The notes: generated by a model from the letters alone, not told the origin. A stretch of 64,000 bases of DNA from Chitinophagaceae bacterium UBA4411 (GCA_002400415.1 DGQP01000002.1:1-64000), one strand, 5' to 3'; shown: positions 27,209-37,090, numbered from the stretch's first letter. Program-made: numbers and translations.

Positions 27209-28399
27209 ATGTACCGCCTGCTGCTTATAAAAAGATGGATAGAAGATATCATTTTGCTCCCCTTTATCGGATTGGGCCGGCTGATCGCTTTGCTGAAACC
27301 GTCCCCGAAAGAATACGATATTTATTTTTTCTTCCCTTTTTATCATATCGGTGGTGCGGAGAAAGTACATGCACAGGTAGCCCATGCAGCCGGTCATACA
27401 AATTGTATCATCTATTTCACCCGCAAGTCGCACAATGAAGGTTTTTTAACTGAGTTCAAACAATCAGGCTGCGTTATAAAAGATATTTCGAAATTCACTG
27501 ATAATAAATGGTTGTATTTTCTCAACCTGGTTTACAGGGGCATTATCACGGGCCATATCAACCGTCAACAGCAAAAGCCTGTTGTCTTCAACGGCCAATG
27601 TAATTTTGGGTATAAAATAGCTCCCTGGGTAAAAAAAGATATCCGGCAGGTGGAGCTGATCCATTCCTTCAACAGCTTTTCATTTATCCGCACACCCTTC
27701 CTTCCTTTCATCAGTGCAACGGTCATGATCAGCCGGCAACGAATTGCTGACCATCTTGGTTATTACAGGAAGATCGGTGTACCCCCTTCTTTTGACGAAA
27801 AGATCAGGTATATACCGAACGCCATCACTTTACCTGCTGTTATAAAAGAAAAAAGCAAAGAACAATTCACCGTACTATATGTCGGCCGTGGCGGCCTGGA
27901 AAAACGGCTTCACCTGGTCATGGAAATAGCCCGGCAGGTACATGCAAAAGACCCCGCTGTTACATTTGAAATACTGGGAGATGTATCAGACATCATTAAC
28001 CAGGCCGAATTTCCGTTTGTAAAATTTCACGGCAATCAAACGGAAGGAGCTGTGATAACAAATATCTATGCCAGTGCTCACTTGCTTATTCTCACTTCTT
28101 CCACCGAAGGGTTCCCGCTGGTGGTGATCGAAGCTATGGCCTGTGGCTGCGCCATTCTGGCCACTCCTGTCGGCGATATTCCCCTGCATATCAAAACAGG
28201 AGTCAATGGTTTTTTATTCAGCACTGTGGAAAAGGAGGATACAATAATTACTGAAGGGGTCAATCATATCATTGAGCTGAAAAATAACAGAACTGCGCTG
28301 GAAACAATGGCAGCGAGCAATATCAATTATGCAAAGCATAACTTTGCCATCGAGAAATTTAATGAAGCATACCGGGAAATCATCAACCCAGCCAATTGA
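27209..28399 (+). CDS. Glycosyltransferase, GT4
   Basis: A 396-residue GT-B enzyme. YIPNAITLPAV marks the linker before the donor-binding domain. That domain begins FTVLYVGRGGLEKRLHLVME near residue 224 and has the E-x7-E motif in SSTEGFPLVVIEAMACGC near residue 300, with CAILATPVGDIP following. It is one base downstream of the GT2 gene, and its TGA overlaps the TTG start of the next gene. Confidence 0.92.
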   Translation: MYRLLLIKRWIEDIILLPFIGLGRLIALLKPSPKEYDIYFFFPFYHIGGAEKVHAQVAHAAGHTNCIIYFTRKSHNEGFLTEFKQSGCVIKDISKFTDNKWLYFLNLVYRGIITGHINRQQQKPVVFNGQCNFGYKIAPWVKKDIRQVELIHSFNSFSFIRTPFLPFISATVMISRQRIADHLGYYRKIGVPPSFDEKIRYIPNAITLPAVIKEKSKEQFTVLYVGRGGLEKRLHLVMEIARQVHAKDPAVTFEILGDVSDIINQAEFPFVKFHGNQTEGAVITNIYASAHLLILTSSTEGFPLVVIEAMACGCAILATPVGDIPLHIKTGVNGFLFSTVEKEDTIITEGVNHIIELKNNRTALETMAASNINYAKHNFAIEKFNEAYREIINPAN

Positions 28400-29310
28400 A
28401 ACCACTAAGTTTTATCATTATCACCTACAACCGGCCGGCAGATATGCTGGAACTGCTGCAAAACATCAGCAGGCTGGATGATGCAGATACATTACTGGAA
28501 GAAGTGATCGTGGTGAACAATGCTTCCACCGGAGATTATACAGCCGTAAAACAATTTATTGACGATAACCGGCAGCTCCCCTTTCGTTATTTTGATGCAC
28601 CGGAGAACCTCGGTGTGGCCAAAGGCCGCAATTATGCCCTGAAAAAAGGGACAGCTCCCATCGTCATCATGCTGGATGATGATGCCGTGCTGCAGAATAA
28701 AGATTGCCTCGTTAACCTGGTGAATGAGTTTGAAACAAAGAATACGGAACGGGCAAAGGCGATTGTCTCTTTCAAAGTTTTGTATTACGATACCCTGGAA
28801 ATGCAGGTGAATGCGTTACCCCATAAACGATTTGCCGAATTCAAAGACAAATCATTCTTTGAGACCTATTTTTATGCCGGCGGGGCCCATGCGGTAAAAC
28901 GGGAAGTGATCGAACAACTCGGTTCTTACCCCGATGACTTCTTTTACGGTATGGAAGAATACGACCTGAGTTACCGGGTCATCAATGCCGGTTATTCCAT
29001 TGTCTACAGTGACAAGATCGTCATGCTGCATAAAGAATCCCCGCTGGGCAGGAAACCCAAGAATGAAAAGCTGCGGATGATGTGGGTGAATAAAAGCAAA
29101 GTAGCCTACCGCTATTTACCGAAACAATATTTTTACAGCACGGCTTTGATGTGGTCGCTGCAATACCTGAAAATAACCGGTTTTAATCTATCGGGCTTCT
29201 TTAAAGGATGGAGAGAAATTTTTTCAATAGCCGGTAAAGAAAAAAGGACAGTTATCAATGCTGCTGCGATAGAATACCTGCGGAAAGTGAAAGCAAGATT
29301 GTGGTATTAA
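28396..29310 (+). CDS. Glycosyltransferase family 2
   Basis: A 304-residue GT-A enzyme. It starts at once with LSFIIITYNRP, has VNNAST near residue 40 and DDDAVLQN near residue 95 as the metal-binding acidic run, and FYGMEEYDLSYRVINAGY near residue 190 as the acceptor-site segment, giving a rhamnosyl- or mycofactocin-like GT2 look. The start codon is TTG, overlapping the previous stop as TTGA; this frame-exact coupling supports it. Its stop is shared with the convergent fcl stop in the tetramer TTAA. Confidence 0.9.
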   Translation: MKPLSFIIITYNRPADMLELLQNISRLDDADTLLEEVIVVNNASTGDYTAVKQFIDDNRQLPFRYFDAPENLGVAKGRNYALKKGTAPIVIMLDDDAVLQNKDCLVNLVNEFETKNTERAKAIVSFKVLYYDTLEMQVNALPHKRFAEFKDKSFFETYFYAGGAHAVKREVIEQLGSYPDDFFYGMEEYDLSYRVINAGYSIVYSDKIVMLHKESPLGRKPKNEKLRMMWVNKSKVAYRYLPKQYFYSTALMWSLQYLKITGFNLSGFFKGWREIFSIAGKEKRTVINAAAIEYLRKVKARLWY

Positions 29311-30239
29311 ACTTTGTTTTCCTGTTGAAAGAACCGGTACGCTTTTGCTAAACCATCTCTCAGTGATGTGGTATGTTTCCAGCCCAGTGTATGTAATTTG
29401 GAGCTGTCCATCAATTTCCTGGGTGTTCCATCCGGCTTACTCGAATCAAAGTGAATATCGCCGGCAAAACCGGTAACTTCTTTAATCAGCAACGCCAGGT
29501 CTTTGATCGTTACTTCTTCTCCTGTTCCCACATTCACAAACAACTTTTCATTATATTCCTGCATCAGGAAAAAACAGGCAGCTGCCATATCATCGGCATA
29601 CATAAATTCCCGGAGAGGTGCCCCGGTTCCCCATATCTCCACCATGGCGGCATCCTTCACTTTTGCTTCATGAAATTTCCGGATCAGGGCCGGGATCACA
29701 TGAGAGTTTTGCAAATGATAATTATCACCGGGTCCGTATAAATTTGTCGGCATGGCCGCTATAAAATTGCAGCCATACTGGTCCCGGTAAGCTTCGCACA
29801 ATTTAATACCGGCTATCTTGGCGATCGCATAAGGTTCATTGGTGGGTTCCAGCAAACCCGTCAAAAGGTGTTCTTCTTTTAAAGGCTGTGGTGCCAGTTT
29901 GGGGTAAATACAGGAACTGCCCAGGAACAATAATTTCTTTACGTCATTTTTATATGCTGCATGAATGATATTTGATTCCATCAGCAGGTTATCATATAAA
30001 AACTCAGCCCGGTACGTATTATTAGCCAATATCCCTCCTACTTTGGCAGCTGCCAGGAATATATATTCCGGCTCCTCTCTCTCAAAAAAAACATTCACAG
30101 CTTCCTGGTTCCGCAGGTCCAGTTCCGTGGATGTGCGTGTAACAATATTGGTAAACCCTTCCTGTTCCAGCTTGCGCACAATCGCCGACCCCACCATACC
30201 CCGGTGACCTGCCACAAAAATTTTACTGCTCTTTTCCAT
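29307..30239 (-). CDS. fcl: GDP-L-fucose synthase
   Basis: NADPH-dependent epimerase/reductase completing GDP-L-fucose from GDP-4-keto-6-deoxymannose. A short-chain dehydrogenase fold with the nucleotide motif GHRGMVGSA near residue 11, SSCIYP near residue 107 and the catalytic Y-x3-K in EPYAIAKIAG near residue 135. GTGAPLREFMYADDMA near residue 200 is characteristic. 310 residues, normal. Located 2 bases after gmd on the same strand, forming the GDP-fucose operon; the likely consumer is the GT11 enzyme at 37.1 kb. Confidence 0.96.
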   Translation of the reverse strand: MEKSSKIFVAGHRGMVGSAIVRKLEQEGFTNIVTRTSTELDLRNQEAVNVFFEREEPEYIFLAAAKVGGILANNTYRAEFLYDNLLMESNIIHAAYKNDVKKLLFLGSSCIYPKLAPQPLKEEHLLTGLLEPTNEPYAIAKIAGIKLCEAYRDQYGCNFIAAMPTNLYGPGDNYHLQNSHVIPALIRKFHEAKVKDAAMVEIWGTGAPLREFMYADDMAAACFFLMQEYNEKLFVNVGTGEEVTIKDLALLIKEVTGFAGDIHFDSSKPDGTPRKLMDSSKLHTLGWKHTTSLRDGLAKAYRFFQQENKV

Positions 30240-30241
30240 AC

Positions 30242-31354
30242 TTATTCAAACCTGTTTAATGTATCAAAGCCTGATTCCTTTAGTAAAATATCTTTCCGGA
30301 AATATTCGATATCCGCATCCACCATTTCTTTCACCAGTTCATTCACCGTGTAGCGGGCTGACCACCCGAGTTTGGCCCTGGCCTTACTGGCATCACCGAT
30401 CAGCAAATCCACTTCCGTAGGCCTGAAGTAACGTTTATCCACTTCCACCACCACATCACCGGGTTGAAGGGGAATGGCATCGTTTGCAATTGCTGTTACA
30501 ATCGCTTTTTCATTCTCCTCTTTTCCTTCAAACCGTATCTCCACCCCGGCATGGGCAAAAGCCATCTTTACAAAATCCCGTACTGCCGTGGTAACCCCGG
30601 TGGCAATCACAAAATCTTCCGCTTCGGATTGCTGCAGCATCAGCCACATGGCTTCAATATAATCTTTGGCATGCCCCCAGTCTCTTTTTGCATCCAGGTT
30701 ACCCAGCCACAATTTTTTCTTTAATCCCAATACGATCTCTGCTACTCCCCGGGTGATCTTCCGGGTCACAAAGGTTTCTCCCCGCAACGGGCTTTCATGG
30801 TTGAACAGGATACCATTGCAGGCATAAATGCCGTAGGCTTCCCGGTAGTTTACCGTGATCCAGTAGGCATATAGTTTAGCAACCCCGTAAGGTGAACGGG
30901 GATAAAAAGGCGTGGTTTCATTTTGCGGCACCGCCTGCACTTTTCCATACAACTCTGACGTGGACGCCTGGTAGATCCTTGTTTTCTTTTCCAATCCCAG
31001 GATCCGGATTGCTTCCAGCAAGCGAAGAGTACCAACAGCATCGGTATTGGCAGCATATTCGGGTTCTTCAAAACTTACATGTACATGGCTCATGGCGCCG
31101 AGATTATAGATTTCATCCGGTTGCACCAACTGCATGATGCGGATGATATTCGTGGAATCGGTCAGGTCGCCATAGTGCAGGACCATTTTGACATTTTTTT
31201 CGTGAGGGTCCTGGTACAGGTGATCGATCCGCTGGGTATTGATCAGGGAAGTGCGGCGTTTGATGCCGTGCACTTCATACCCTTTTTGCAGTAAAAATTC
31301 AGCGAGATAGGCTCCGTCCTGTCCTGTAATGCCGGTGATGAGGGCTTTCTTCAT
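30242..31354 (-). CDS. gmd: GDP-mannose 4,6-dehydratase
   Basis: First enzyme of GDP-L-fucose synthesis: GDP-D-mannose to GDP-4-keto-6-deoxy-D-mannose. NADP motif GITGQDGAYLAE at the N terminus, GIKRRTSLINTQRIDHLY near residue 32, STSELYGK near residue 123 and the catalytic SPYGVAKLYAYW near residue 146. About 370 residues. I start at the ATG at 31354 (MKKALITG); the frame extends to 31375, but that lies inside the predicted promoter box. Confidence 0.96.
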   Translation of the reverse strand: MKKALITGITGQDGAYLAEFLLQKGYEVHGIKRRTSLINTQRIDHLYQDPHEKNVKMVLHYGDLTDSTNIIRIMQLVQPDEIYNLGAMSHVHVSFEEPEYAANTDAVGTLRLLEAIRILGLEKKTRIYQASTSELYGKVQAVPQNETTPFYPRSPYGVAKLYAYWITVNYREAYGIYACNGILFNHESPLRGETFVTRKITRGVAEIVLGLKKKLWLGNLDAKRDWGHAKDYIEAMWLMLQQSEAEDFVIATGVTTAVRDFVKMAFAHAGVEIRFEGKEENEKAIVTAIANDAIPLQPGDVVVEVDKRYFRPTEVDLLIGDASKARAKLGWSARYTVNELVKEMVDADIEYFRKDILLKESGFDTLNRFE

Positions 31355-31372
31355 GCCACAAATTAATTTGGG

Positions 31373-31380
31373 CAAAAGTA
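31373..31380 (-). promoter_or_regulatory. Predicted -7 box (TACTTTTG) of gmd-fcl
   Basis: An exact TAnnTTTG match on the minus strand, 18 bases before the chosen gmd ATG. It excludes the upstream in-frame start. A TTG at 31404-31406 is a possible, widely spaced -33 element. Confidence 0.5.
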
Positions 31381-31413
31381 AATGGAATTAACGGGACAGT
31401 AAACAACTCACAG

Positions 31414-34101
31414 CTACTTCAGCAGGTTAATATGGCCCTTTCGATAAATCGGGTTAGGACTACACGGAGAAGTAGCTTTGATCTGGTATATATAAGTACC
31501 GATAGGCTGTTTCACGCCTTTAAAAGTACCATCCCAGCATTGCTGTGGACTTCGGGTAAGAAATATCCGTTGCCCCCACCTGTTATAAACGGATAATTCA
31601 AAATTATCCACCCGGCCCCAGAAACGAACACCAAAACAATCATTCAATCCATCACTGTTGGGGGTAAATGAATTAGGAACCAGGAAACCATTCTGGCCAA
31701 CAGTCAGGTTGGACCTCACCAGTACAGAATCTGTCTTTTTGCAACCAGCGGCATTGGTTACAGTTACTTTATACCAGGTATCTGTAAGCGGAGTTACGAT
31801 GGGATCAGGAATAGAAGGGTTACTGATATCAGTTGCTGGCGACCATTGATAGCTGACACCTCCCGTAGCATTTAACTGTGCCTCCGGGGTTGCACAATCC
31901 AGGTCATTCGATTTTGTGACAGTGGTGACCGGTAAATTGTCTAAATTAACAATGCTTTGCAGTGTGTCTTTGATCCTGCAAGTTGTATTCTCAATTGCTA
32001 CAAAAAGAGTATCCGTTCTCGTCGGCGTAAATCCATAACTATTTGTCGTCGAAAGATTAGCCTGGCTACTACTATACCATAAATACGTATCACCGCCAGA
32101 TGCAGAAATTGATAGCGGATCTCCATTACAAACAGCCGCCAAAGCCGGGTTAATTGCAAAAACTGGTTGTGGGGCCACAGTAACCATGATTGTATCATTC
32201 ACAACACAGCCTGGATCATTATAACCGGAAACAATGTACTGGGTACTGGCTGATGGAGAGGCCTGCGGGTTAGCGATCCCTGCATTGGATAATCCTGCAG
32301 CAGGTGACCAACTGTAAGTGCTACCGCCTGTTGCATTGAGTTGCACCTGTTGTCCCTGGCAAATCAGTGTATCATTTCCTGTGCGGATATTGGGCCGGGG
32401 AAGAACAGCGATCCTGACAGAATCATATACAAGGCTGGTGGCAGAAAAAAAGATATCATCAATTGCAAAATCATTTCCTGCTGCAACCGTATTATTATTA
32501 ACGATAGTAATAACAGCTGTTGAACTATTCCCGGAATTCCACACCGTATAAAAACTACTCCATTGGCAAGCTACTGCACCTGCACTGATATTGTTTCCCA
32601 GAACCAGGTTATTGATAGAGAACCTGAGATTAGCCGGATTTTGTGCGGCTAATGACTGCACCCAAACCGAAAAAACATAATTGGTATTAGGTGTAATGTT
32701 AACTGTTTGAGACCAAACTTTTGCTCCGACTGTAGCTGATCCGTTTACCATCATCATTTTTCCTGTTCCGGTAGTATGCTCTGTACATGCATTGAGTCCC
32801 CCGTTCCAGGCAGTAGGATTATTGTCAACCCAATACTGTGCTTCGAGGATATTAGGAAACGCCTGTGTATAATCAGAAGTAAACCCCGCATTCCCTTGAG
32901 AAAAATCTCCATTTACAACAAGATTAGGCCCGAGCTGCTGGCTGTTAAAAAAATAGGTTGTTGTTTGTGTGGGTGTAGCAACAGGATCATTAATAGAAGG
33001 ACTACTCAGGCCCGTTGGATTAGTCCAGCAGAAAGAAGCAGATGAAGCCGTATTTAACTGAACGGAAGCTCCCTGGCAAATCGTAGTATCCCGGTTTAAA
33101 ACCACATTAGCATTACTTAAATTCAAATTCACGGGTTTACTAATACTATCCTGGCACCCGAAGGAATTATTAGTAATAACCTTAACATTATAACTTCCAA
33201 GCGCTGCATAAGTATGAGTAGGGTTAACTGTATTAGACGTATTGCCATCACCAAAGTACCAGGTTGGATTCTGGATATCCGGCGTGTTATAAAACCTAAC
33301 TGTGGCCGGATTACAAACATCTTGTGTATAAGAAAAATCAGTAGAAGAGGCCCCGACACCGGTAAAGTTGCCATATAAAGCAGTGACTTCATCTTGATTT
33401 AAGGCCCTGTTATACCAGCGAATATCATCAAGCTTTCCCTTGAAGAAAAGATTATCTAAAGACCACCAATTCCCAAATCTTAAATCGCTGTTGCAGGGTA
33501 ACATACTGGAAAAAGGAGTTGCCACATCGACCCGAAGTACTCCATCAATATAAATCTTATGCCTGTTGCCATCGAATGTAACAACGGCCAGGTACCATTT
33601 ATTAGCACATATCCAGTTATTGGTATTGATATAGCTCGAATTAGCTGTATTGGTACAGGTACTGTTAGTCCCCACAAGGTTTGATCCGATGCCGGGAAAC
33701 GGGGGGTAATTAATAAAAAACTGGTATTGTGCACCCCCACTGGGGGTACCGTCATGAAGAAACTTTCTTTTCCCAACCAACACCTGACTGGCATTCGAAG
33801 TAGTCTGGAACCAGATAACAAGGCTCATGGTTGGGGTAGAAAAAGCTCCATTATCAATTACATTAATATAATCATCAACACCATCAAATAAATACGCACT
33901 GTTAGCATTACCAAACCTGTCAGTGCTCAGCTGCACTCCATTTTGAAGTGTCCCATTATTATTATTTCCGCTTATATCATTAGCATTACCGGTAAAGGGA
34001 TAATACGCAACCAGCCCGGCGTTAAGATCAACTTGTGCATTCAGCCTGTTAAAAAAGAAAATTAGCACAGCTAAAATAATTTCTCTGACAGTGATTTTCA
34101 T
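31414..34101 (-). CDS. Secreted LamG/PKD protein with T9SS type B sorting domain
   Basis: An 895-residue exported protein of gliding bacteria. Signal peptide (residues 1-22, LNAQ). Residues of about 25-245 form a LamG/concanavalin-like lectin domain (GLVAYYPFTGNANDISG to KLDDIRWYNRALNQDE). A PKD domain follows (WYFGDGNTSNTVNPTHTYAALGSYNVKV, about 270-330). Several Ig-like segments carry the repeat YSWSPAAGLSN / YQWSPATDISN. The C terminus from about residue 805 (VPNSFTPNSDGLNDCFG, YNRWGQRIF, YIYQIKA) is the gliding-motility-associated type B domain that directs secretion through the type IX system. Its LamG part is closely similar to the protein at 44.1 kb. Confidence 0.93.
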   Translation of the reverse strand: MKITVREIILAVLIFFFNRLNAQVDLNAGLVAYYPFTGNANDISGNNNNGTLQNGVQLSTDRFGNANSAYLFDGVDDYINVIDNGAFSTPTMSLVIWFQTTSNASQVLVGKRKFLHDGTPSGGAQYQFFINYPPFPGIGSNLVGTNSTCTNTANSSYINTNNWICANKWYLAVVTFDGNRHKIYIDGVLRVDVATPFSSMLPCNSDLRFGNWWSLDNLFFKGKLDDIRWYNRALNQDEVTALYGNFTGVGASSTDFSYTQDVCNPATVRFYNTPDIQNPTWYFGDGNTSNTVNPTHTYAALGSYNVKVITNNSFGCQDSISKPVNLNLSNANVVLNRDTTICQGASVQLNTASSASFCWTNPTGLSSPSINDPVATPTQTTTYFFNSQQLGPNLVVNGDFSQGNAGFTSDYTQAFPNILEAQYWVDNNPTAWNGGLNACTEHTTGTGKMMMVNGSATVGAKVWSQTVNITPNTNYVFSVWVQSLAAQNPANLRFSINNLVLGNNISAGAVACQWSSFYTVWNSGNSSTAVITIVNNNTVAAGNDFAIDDIFFSATSLVYDSVRIAVLPRPNIRTGNDTLICQGQQVQLNATGGSTYSWSPAAGLSNAGIANPQASPSASTQYIVSGYNDPGCVVNDTIMVTVAPQPVFAINPALAAVCNGDPLSISASGGDTYLWYSSSQANLSTTNSYGFTPTRTDTLFVAIENTTCRIKDTLQSIVNLDNLPVTTVTKSNDLDCATPEAQLNATGGVSYQWSPATDISNPSIPDPIVTPLTDTWYKVTVTNAAGCKKTDSVLVRSNLTVGQNGFLVPNSFTPNSDGLNDCFGVRFWGRVDNFELSVYNRWGQRIFLTRSPQQCWDGTFKGVKQPIGTYIYQIKATSPCSPNPIYRKGHINLLK

Positions 34102-34221
34102 AAAACCGGTTTAAGTAAAGACATCCAGCTCAATTTTCTTCCCGATTAGTATTATCCTGAAATAAAAAAGCCTCAGTAATATATAAAATATATTTTTACT
34201 CCAAATTATGGCTCCAAAAAT

Positions 34222-34968
34222 ATGTATTATAAGAATTATTTGATCAGACTTGGTAAAAATATCCTAATACGTTTCCCAAAAAAGGTTATCCGCTTTTTTG
34301 AGTATTGGAAAGAGTTCATACAATTTAAACGGCTTAACAAGAAAAAAGCAGTTTTAAAATTTTCCGATGCTTACCCCTGTTTAAATGATAAACTCACTAC
34401 GACACCCTTTGATCAGCATTATATATACCATCCTGCCTGGGCTGCCCGTATCCTGGCGCAAACAAGACCGGAATTGCACGTGGACATTTCTTCCATCCTC
34501 AGTTTCGGTGCTATTGTTTCCGCTTTTGTTCCCATAAAATTTTACGATTACAGGCCTGCCGACCTCCACCTCTCTGGTTATGAATCCGATTTTGCAGATC
34601 TCAAGAAACTTCCTTTCGCTGAAAACCTTATCAGTTCATTGTCCTGTATGCATACGGTGGAACATATTGGGCTTGGTCGCTATGGCGATGAATTGGATGC
34701 CGATGGCGATATCAAAGCTATTTCCGAATTAAAACGGGTACTTGCGCCCGGCGGTGATATACTTTTTGTAACACCGGTCGGCATACCTAAAATCGAGTTC
34801 AATGCCCACCGTATTTATAGCTATGAGCAGATCATTGAATATTTTTCTCCGTTAACATTAAAAGAATTTTCTTTGGTCCCCGATGCAGGAGGATTGATTG
34901 AAAACGCTGATCCTTCGCTTGTGGCACAGCAACGATATGGTTGCGGATGCTTTTGGTTTAAAAAATAA
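34222..34968 (+). CDS. DUF268-type methyltransferase-like protein
   Basis: A 248-residue soluble protein. HVDISSILSFGAIVSAF near residue 91, YDYRPADLHLSGYESDF near 111 and SLSCMHTVEHIGLGRYGD near 140 match DUF268, a Rossmann-like family related to class I SAM methyltransferases and common in polysaccharide clusters. ELKRVLAPGGDILFVTPVG near 172 is the late methyltransferase strand. The classical glycine-rich SAM loop is poorly kept, so activity is uncertain. First of three same-strand genes spaced by 2-5 bases. Confidence 0.8.
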   Translation: MYYKNYLIRLGKNILIRFPKKVIRFFEYWKEFIQFKRLNKKKAVLKFSDAYPCLNDKLTTTPFDQHYIYHPAWAARILAQTRPELHVDISSILSFGAIVSAFVPIKFYDYRPADLHLSGYESDFADLKKLPFAENLISSLSCMHTVEHIGLGRYGDELDADGDIKAISELKRVLAPGGDILFVTPVGIPKIEFNAHRIYSYEQIIEYFSPLTLKEFSLVPDAGGLIENADPSLVAQQRYGCGCFWFKK

Positions 34969-34973
34969 TTGTA

Positions 34974-35582
34974 ATGTTTAAGAATCTATTCCGAAAAAAG
35001 ATAATCATCAATCACGAACAGGAATTCGCTGATTGGGAAAAAAAGGGGAAGCCCTTCCCTCCCCCGCATATTGTAAAGCAAAAGGCGATTGCTGAATTTG
35101 CAACTCAATACAGCACTGCTGCATTAGTGGAAACAGGTACTTACCTGGGAGATATGGTTGAAGCCCAGAAGAACAGGTTTAGTAAAGTGTACTCCATTGA
35201 ACTCAGTGAACGATTACATAAAAAGGCTCAAAACAGGTTCAAGGGAAACGATAATATTATTCTCTTGCAGGGCGATAGCGGCACTAAAATCGCAGAAGTA
35301 GTTGCAGAATTAAAAACACCTGCCATATTTTGGCTAGATGGCCATTATTCTGGCGGGATAACAGCTAAAGCAGATAAGGATTGCCCGGTACCGGAGGAAC
35401 TGCATGCCATTTTTAACAGCCCCGTGGATCATATCATACTTATAGACGATGCCCGGTTGTTTGACGGAACGAATGATTACCCTGCCATCGGGCAAATACA
35501 AGATATCATTCAGCACTATAAGAAGAATTACACGATCGAAAACAAAGATGATATTATACGATTAACTCCAGCAAAAATCTAA
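34974..35582 (+). CDS. Class I methyltransferase-like protein
   Basis: A 202-residue soluble protein with a Rossmann-like methyltransferase layout. LVETGTYLGDMVEA near residue 47 stands for the SAM-binding motif I, YSIELSERLH for motif II, LLQGDSGTKI for motif III, and FWLDGHYSGG with ILIDDARLF for the later strands. The paired acidic residues and His suggest a metal-dependent methyltransferase. It lies 5 bases after the DUF268-type gene and 2 bases before the next methyltransferase gene. Confidence 0.75.
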   Translation: MFKNLFRKKIIINHEQEFADWEKKGKPFPPPHIVKQKAIAEFATQYSTAALVETGTYLGDMVEAQKNRFSKVYSIELSERLHKKAQNRFKGNDNIILLQGDSGTKIAEVVAELKTPAIFWLDGHYSGGITAKADKDCPVPEELHAIFNSPVDHIILIDDARLFDGTNDYPAIGQIQDIIQHYKKNYTIENKDDIIRLTPAKI

Positions 35583-35584
35583 GC

Positions 35585-36283
35585 ATGTTCAAAGTCGGTA
35601 CAACTAATGAAGAAACCAGGGTACAATGGATAGCATCTACTTTAAAGAAAATACCCGCCAACCTGACCCTTCTTGATGCAGGTGCGGGAGAATCCCAGTT
35701 TAAGAAATATTGTTCCCATTTAAAATATATTGCACAAGATTTTGCCCAATACGATGGGACAGGTGATACCGGCCTGCAAACAGGCAATTGGGATAACTCG
35801 AAAGTCGATATTGTCTCAGATATTACTGCAATACCTCTGCCGGACGCATCTGTAGACGCTATTATGTGTACGGAAGTGTTTGAGCACATTCCCGACCCGG
35901 TGGCTGCTATAAAAGAATTTAACAGGTTACTCAAACCCGGTGGATATTTGCTGATCACAGCACCCTTTGCCAGCCTCACCCATTTTGCTCCCTATCATTT
36001 CGCTTCAGGGCTTAGCCGTTTCTGGTATGAAAAGCACCTGCCTGATAATAATTTTGTAATTGAAGAACTAAAGCTAAACGGCAATTATTTCGAATATATC
36101 GCACAGGAAAATCGCCGCCTGAAATCGATGACGCTAAAATATACTGGCAGGAAAATAAATATACTGGAGAAAGTCATCATCCATCTGAACCTGTATATAT
36201 TGGAACGAATCTCGAAAAGAGACAAGGGCTCCTCTGAACTACTTTGCTACGGCATTCATGTATTTGCAAGAAAAAAGAAATAA
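35585..36283 (+). CDS. SAM-dependent methyltransferase (Methyltransf_11-like)
   Basis: A 232-residue class I methyltransferase. LTLLDAGAGESQFKKY near residue 19 is motif I, VDIVSDITAIPLPDASVDAI near 79 covers motifs II-III, and EFNRLLKPGGYLLITAPF near 116 is the typical UbiE/COQ5-type post-motif. Context in a glycan cluster suggests a sugar or lipid-linked acceptor; this is inference. Last gene of the three-gene run. Confidence 0.87.
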   Translation: MFKVGTTNEETRVQWIASTLKKIPANLTLLDAGAGESQFKKYCSHLKYIAQDFAQYDGTGDTGLQTGNWDNSKVDIVSDITAIPLPDASVDAIMCTEVFEHIPDPVAAIKEFNRLLKPGGYLLITAPFASLTHFAPYHFASGLSRFWYEKHLPDNNFVIEELKLNGNYFEYIAQENRRLKSMTLKYTGRKINILEKVIIHLNLYILERISKRDKGSSELLCYGIHVFARKKK

Positions 36284-36294
36284 AACAGGATATA

Positions 36295-37032
36295 CTAATT
36301 ACCCCATACCACATATTTTTCCCGTGGGTCAGTGAGCACAGTTCCTGTTTTTTGTTTGGATTCGCTGATCCGTTTCAAATTATGCACCCACCCATAATGC
36401 TGTAGAAATACTTCATCATTCAACTCAATGGGTTCAGCCGTTGTTTTGGGATGATAGTGCACATGCATCCTGAACCTTCCGCCTGGTCGTAATACTCTTT
36501 GTATTTCCTTTGCCGTCTTCCCAAAATCGTTCACATGATCAATCGCATTCACTGAAATCACCGCGTCAAAAAAGCCATCATCAAATGGCATATCTTCTGC
36601 CATTGATTGTACAAATTTGGCCCGGTTATCATAACAATGTACGGGGTAACCGGCTTCAATATATTTGGCCATTAAGGGATCAAGACAATAAATCTCTGCC
36701 TGCCGGTAACACAACCCGCTGGGAAATGGACCAGACCCGATATCCAGCACCTTCATCCCTATAAAAGCATTTTCATCAAGCAGCAGATCCTTCAGGTATT
36801 TTACTTCCTGGTGGTCCCGGAAAAAAGTAAGTAAAGCAGCATTTTTTAAAGAGTGCGATTGTATTTTATTCACAGGTGAAGGAGTACCGTATAATTCTGA
36901 CAGTTCACCAGTATACCATTTCACGTAGCTATCGATCTGTTTACGCCAGAATTTGATCTCTGCAAACTCCTTACTGGTTCCTGTCAAAATACTTACCAGG
37001 TGCTCGAATTTAGACTTTAAACTGTTTTTCAT
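36295..37032 (-). CDS. SAM-dependent methyltransferase
   Basis: A 245-residue class I methyltransferase. MKVLDIGSGPFPSGL near residue 92 is motif I, MAEDMPFDDGFFDAVISVNAIDHV near 130 the following strand and EIQRVLRPGGRFRMHVHYH near 176 the post-motif. I use the ATG at 37032; the frame extends to a TTG at 37068 with nothing to recommend it. It faces the methyltransferase operon tail-to-tail and is divergent from the GT11 gene. Confidence 0.85.
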   Translation of the reverse strand: MKNSLKSKFEHLVSILTGTSKEFAEIKFWRKQIDSYVKWYTGELSELYGTPSPVNKIQSHSLKNAALLTFFRDHQEVKYLKDLLLDENAFIGMKVLDIGSGPFPSGLCYRQAEIYCLDPLMAKYIEAGYPVHCYDNRAKFVQSMAEDMPFDDGFFDAVISVNAIDHVNDFGKTAKEIQRVLRPGGRFRMHVHYHPKTTAEPIELNDEVFLQHYGWVHNLKRISESKQKTGTVLTDPREKYVVWGN

Positions 37033-37090
37033 CCTGCTATTTATTAAAATATGGGCAATATTATTCAAATTGCAGAAATTTAGCTAATAA

